Assembly (NCBI GenBank): GCA_025459355.1
Contig: JALOQS010000009.1
Location: 1 to 51,669 of the forward strand
DNA: 51,669 nt
DNA from: Pirellula sp.
Lineage (GTDB): Bacteria; Planctomycetota; Planctomycetia; Pirellulales; Pirellulaceae
Reading direction: 5' to 3'
In this document: positions 51,517-51,669 of the stretch, piece by piece
Layout: every line of letters starts with the position of its first letter
How positions within the stretch are numbered: the first letter of the stretch is position 1
Translations under genes and position numbers: made by a program
The notes under the pieces: generated by a model
Databases searched by the model: none
Seen by the model: the letters and a program-made list of their open reading frames with translations, nothing else
What the model was told of the DNA's origin: nothing

Positions 51517-51669
51517 CCAATGTTTTTTGAACTTTGTGCCGAAAAATACAGTGTTTTTATTGGTTTTTTGGGGTTCCCCGGTTGCATTTTGCTCCCCGCA
51601 TCCTTTAATTCAGCCAAATCGCATGTTCGTAGTCGGACATGGAACTACTCCGTGATCGTTTGAAAGGGA

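Noticed and set aside
1-51669. tRNA, rRNA or riboswitch genes
   Set aside because: I saw no cloverleaf-like or conserved RNA element in the intergenic regions; a covariance-model scan would be decisive.
1-51669. A prophage, defence island or integrative element
   Set aside because: No integrase, transposase, terminase, restriction or toxin-antitoxin gene is recognisable. The ExeA/TniB-like ATPase alone is not enough.

Overview
The window looks like a piece of a planctomycete chromosome, most likely Pirellulaceae-like (inference). The supporting signs are a cytochrome-c/WD40 fusion of the planctomycete type (42030-44912), a secreted PQQ-like beta-propeller, a GldF-GldG-type fused ABC permease, an FHA-GAF-SpoIIE phosphatase, many large secreted or lipid-anchored repeat proteins, a degenerate sulfatase, weak or absent Shine-Dalgarno sequences at many starts, and mostly single genes or very short operons on alternating strands. 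I see no tRNA, rRNA, CRISPR array, transposase, integrase or phage gene. It reads as ordinary chromosomal backbone with several lineage-specific genes.

Layout. 1-7 kb, all minus strand: TPR lipoprotein, FHA-GAF-PP2C phosphatase, ABC ATPase, and its GldFG-like permease/auxiliary subunit. 7-17 kb: a 1299-residue HEAT-like/DUF900 hydrolase fusion, dihydroorotase, a secreted TPR protein, a secreted esterase and a PQQ-like propeller. 17-25 kb: an orphan RND efflux permease, a three-gene plus-strand cluster ending in a sulfatase-fold protein without its catalytic residues, and two secreted low-complexity proteins. 25-31 kb: a large two-half ABC permease, an ExeA-like AAA ATPase, a DUF2203 protein and rhamnulokinase. 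31-36 kb: exopolysaccharide genes (Wza-like export lipoprotein, small lipoprotein, divergent O-antigen-ligase-like polymerase). 36-42 kb: a PRMT-like methyltransferase, xylose isomerase, and a tightly coupled minus-strand operon Gfo/Idh oxidoreductase - HEAT-like protein - RabGGTase-beta-like toroid. 42-51.7 kb: cytochrome/WD40 protein, membrane dipeptidase, Xaa-Pro peptidase, thymidine kinase, polyprenyl diphosphate synthase, MoaC, peroxiredoxin and a MazG-like pyrophosphohydrolase.

How genes work together. The ABC ATPase and the GldFG-like protein form one transporter. RhaB and XylA are isolated sugar-catabolic enzymes (rhamnose, xylose), in line with a polysaccharide-degrading lifestyle. 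The Wza-like, lipoprotein and ligase genes probably serve one surface polysaccharide. The most unusual unit is the Gfo/Idh-HEAT-toroid operon: both joints are stop/start overlaps, and the toroid keeps the protein-prenyltransferase beta-subunit fold while two of three zinc ligands are replaced.

Several intergenic or stop-adjacent stretches carry short tandem repeats with a 17-bp period (13823-13890, 17153-17203, 45174-45207) or a 14-bp period (12538-12565, 28822-28877). Their sequences differ but their size and placement recur. Good intrinsic terminators are visible at 3889-3918, 25351-25384, 30671-30701, 37149-37180, 50147-50177 and 51495-51516.
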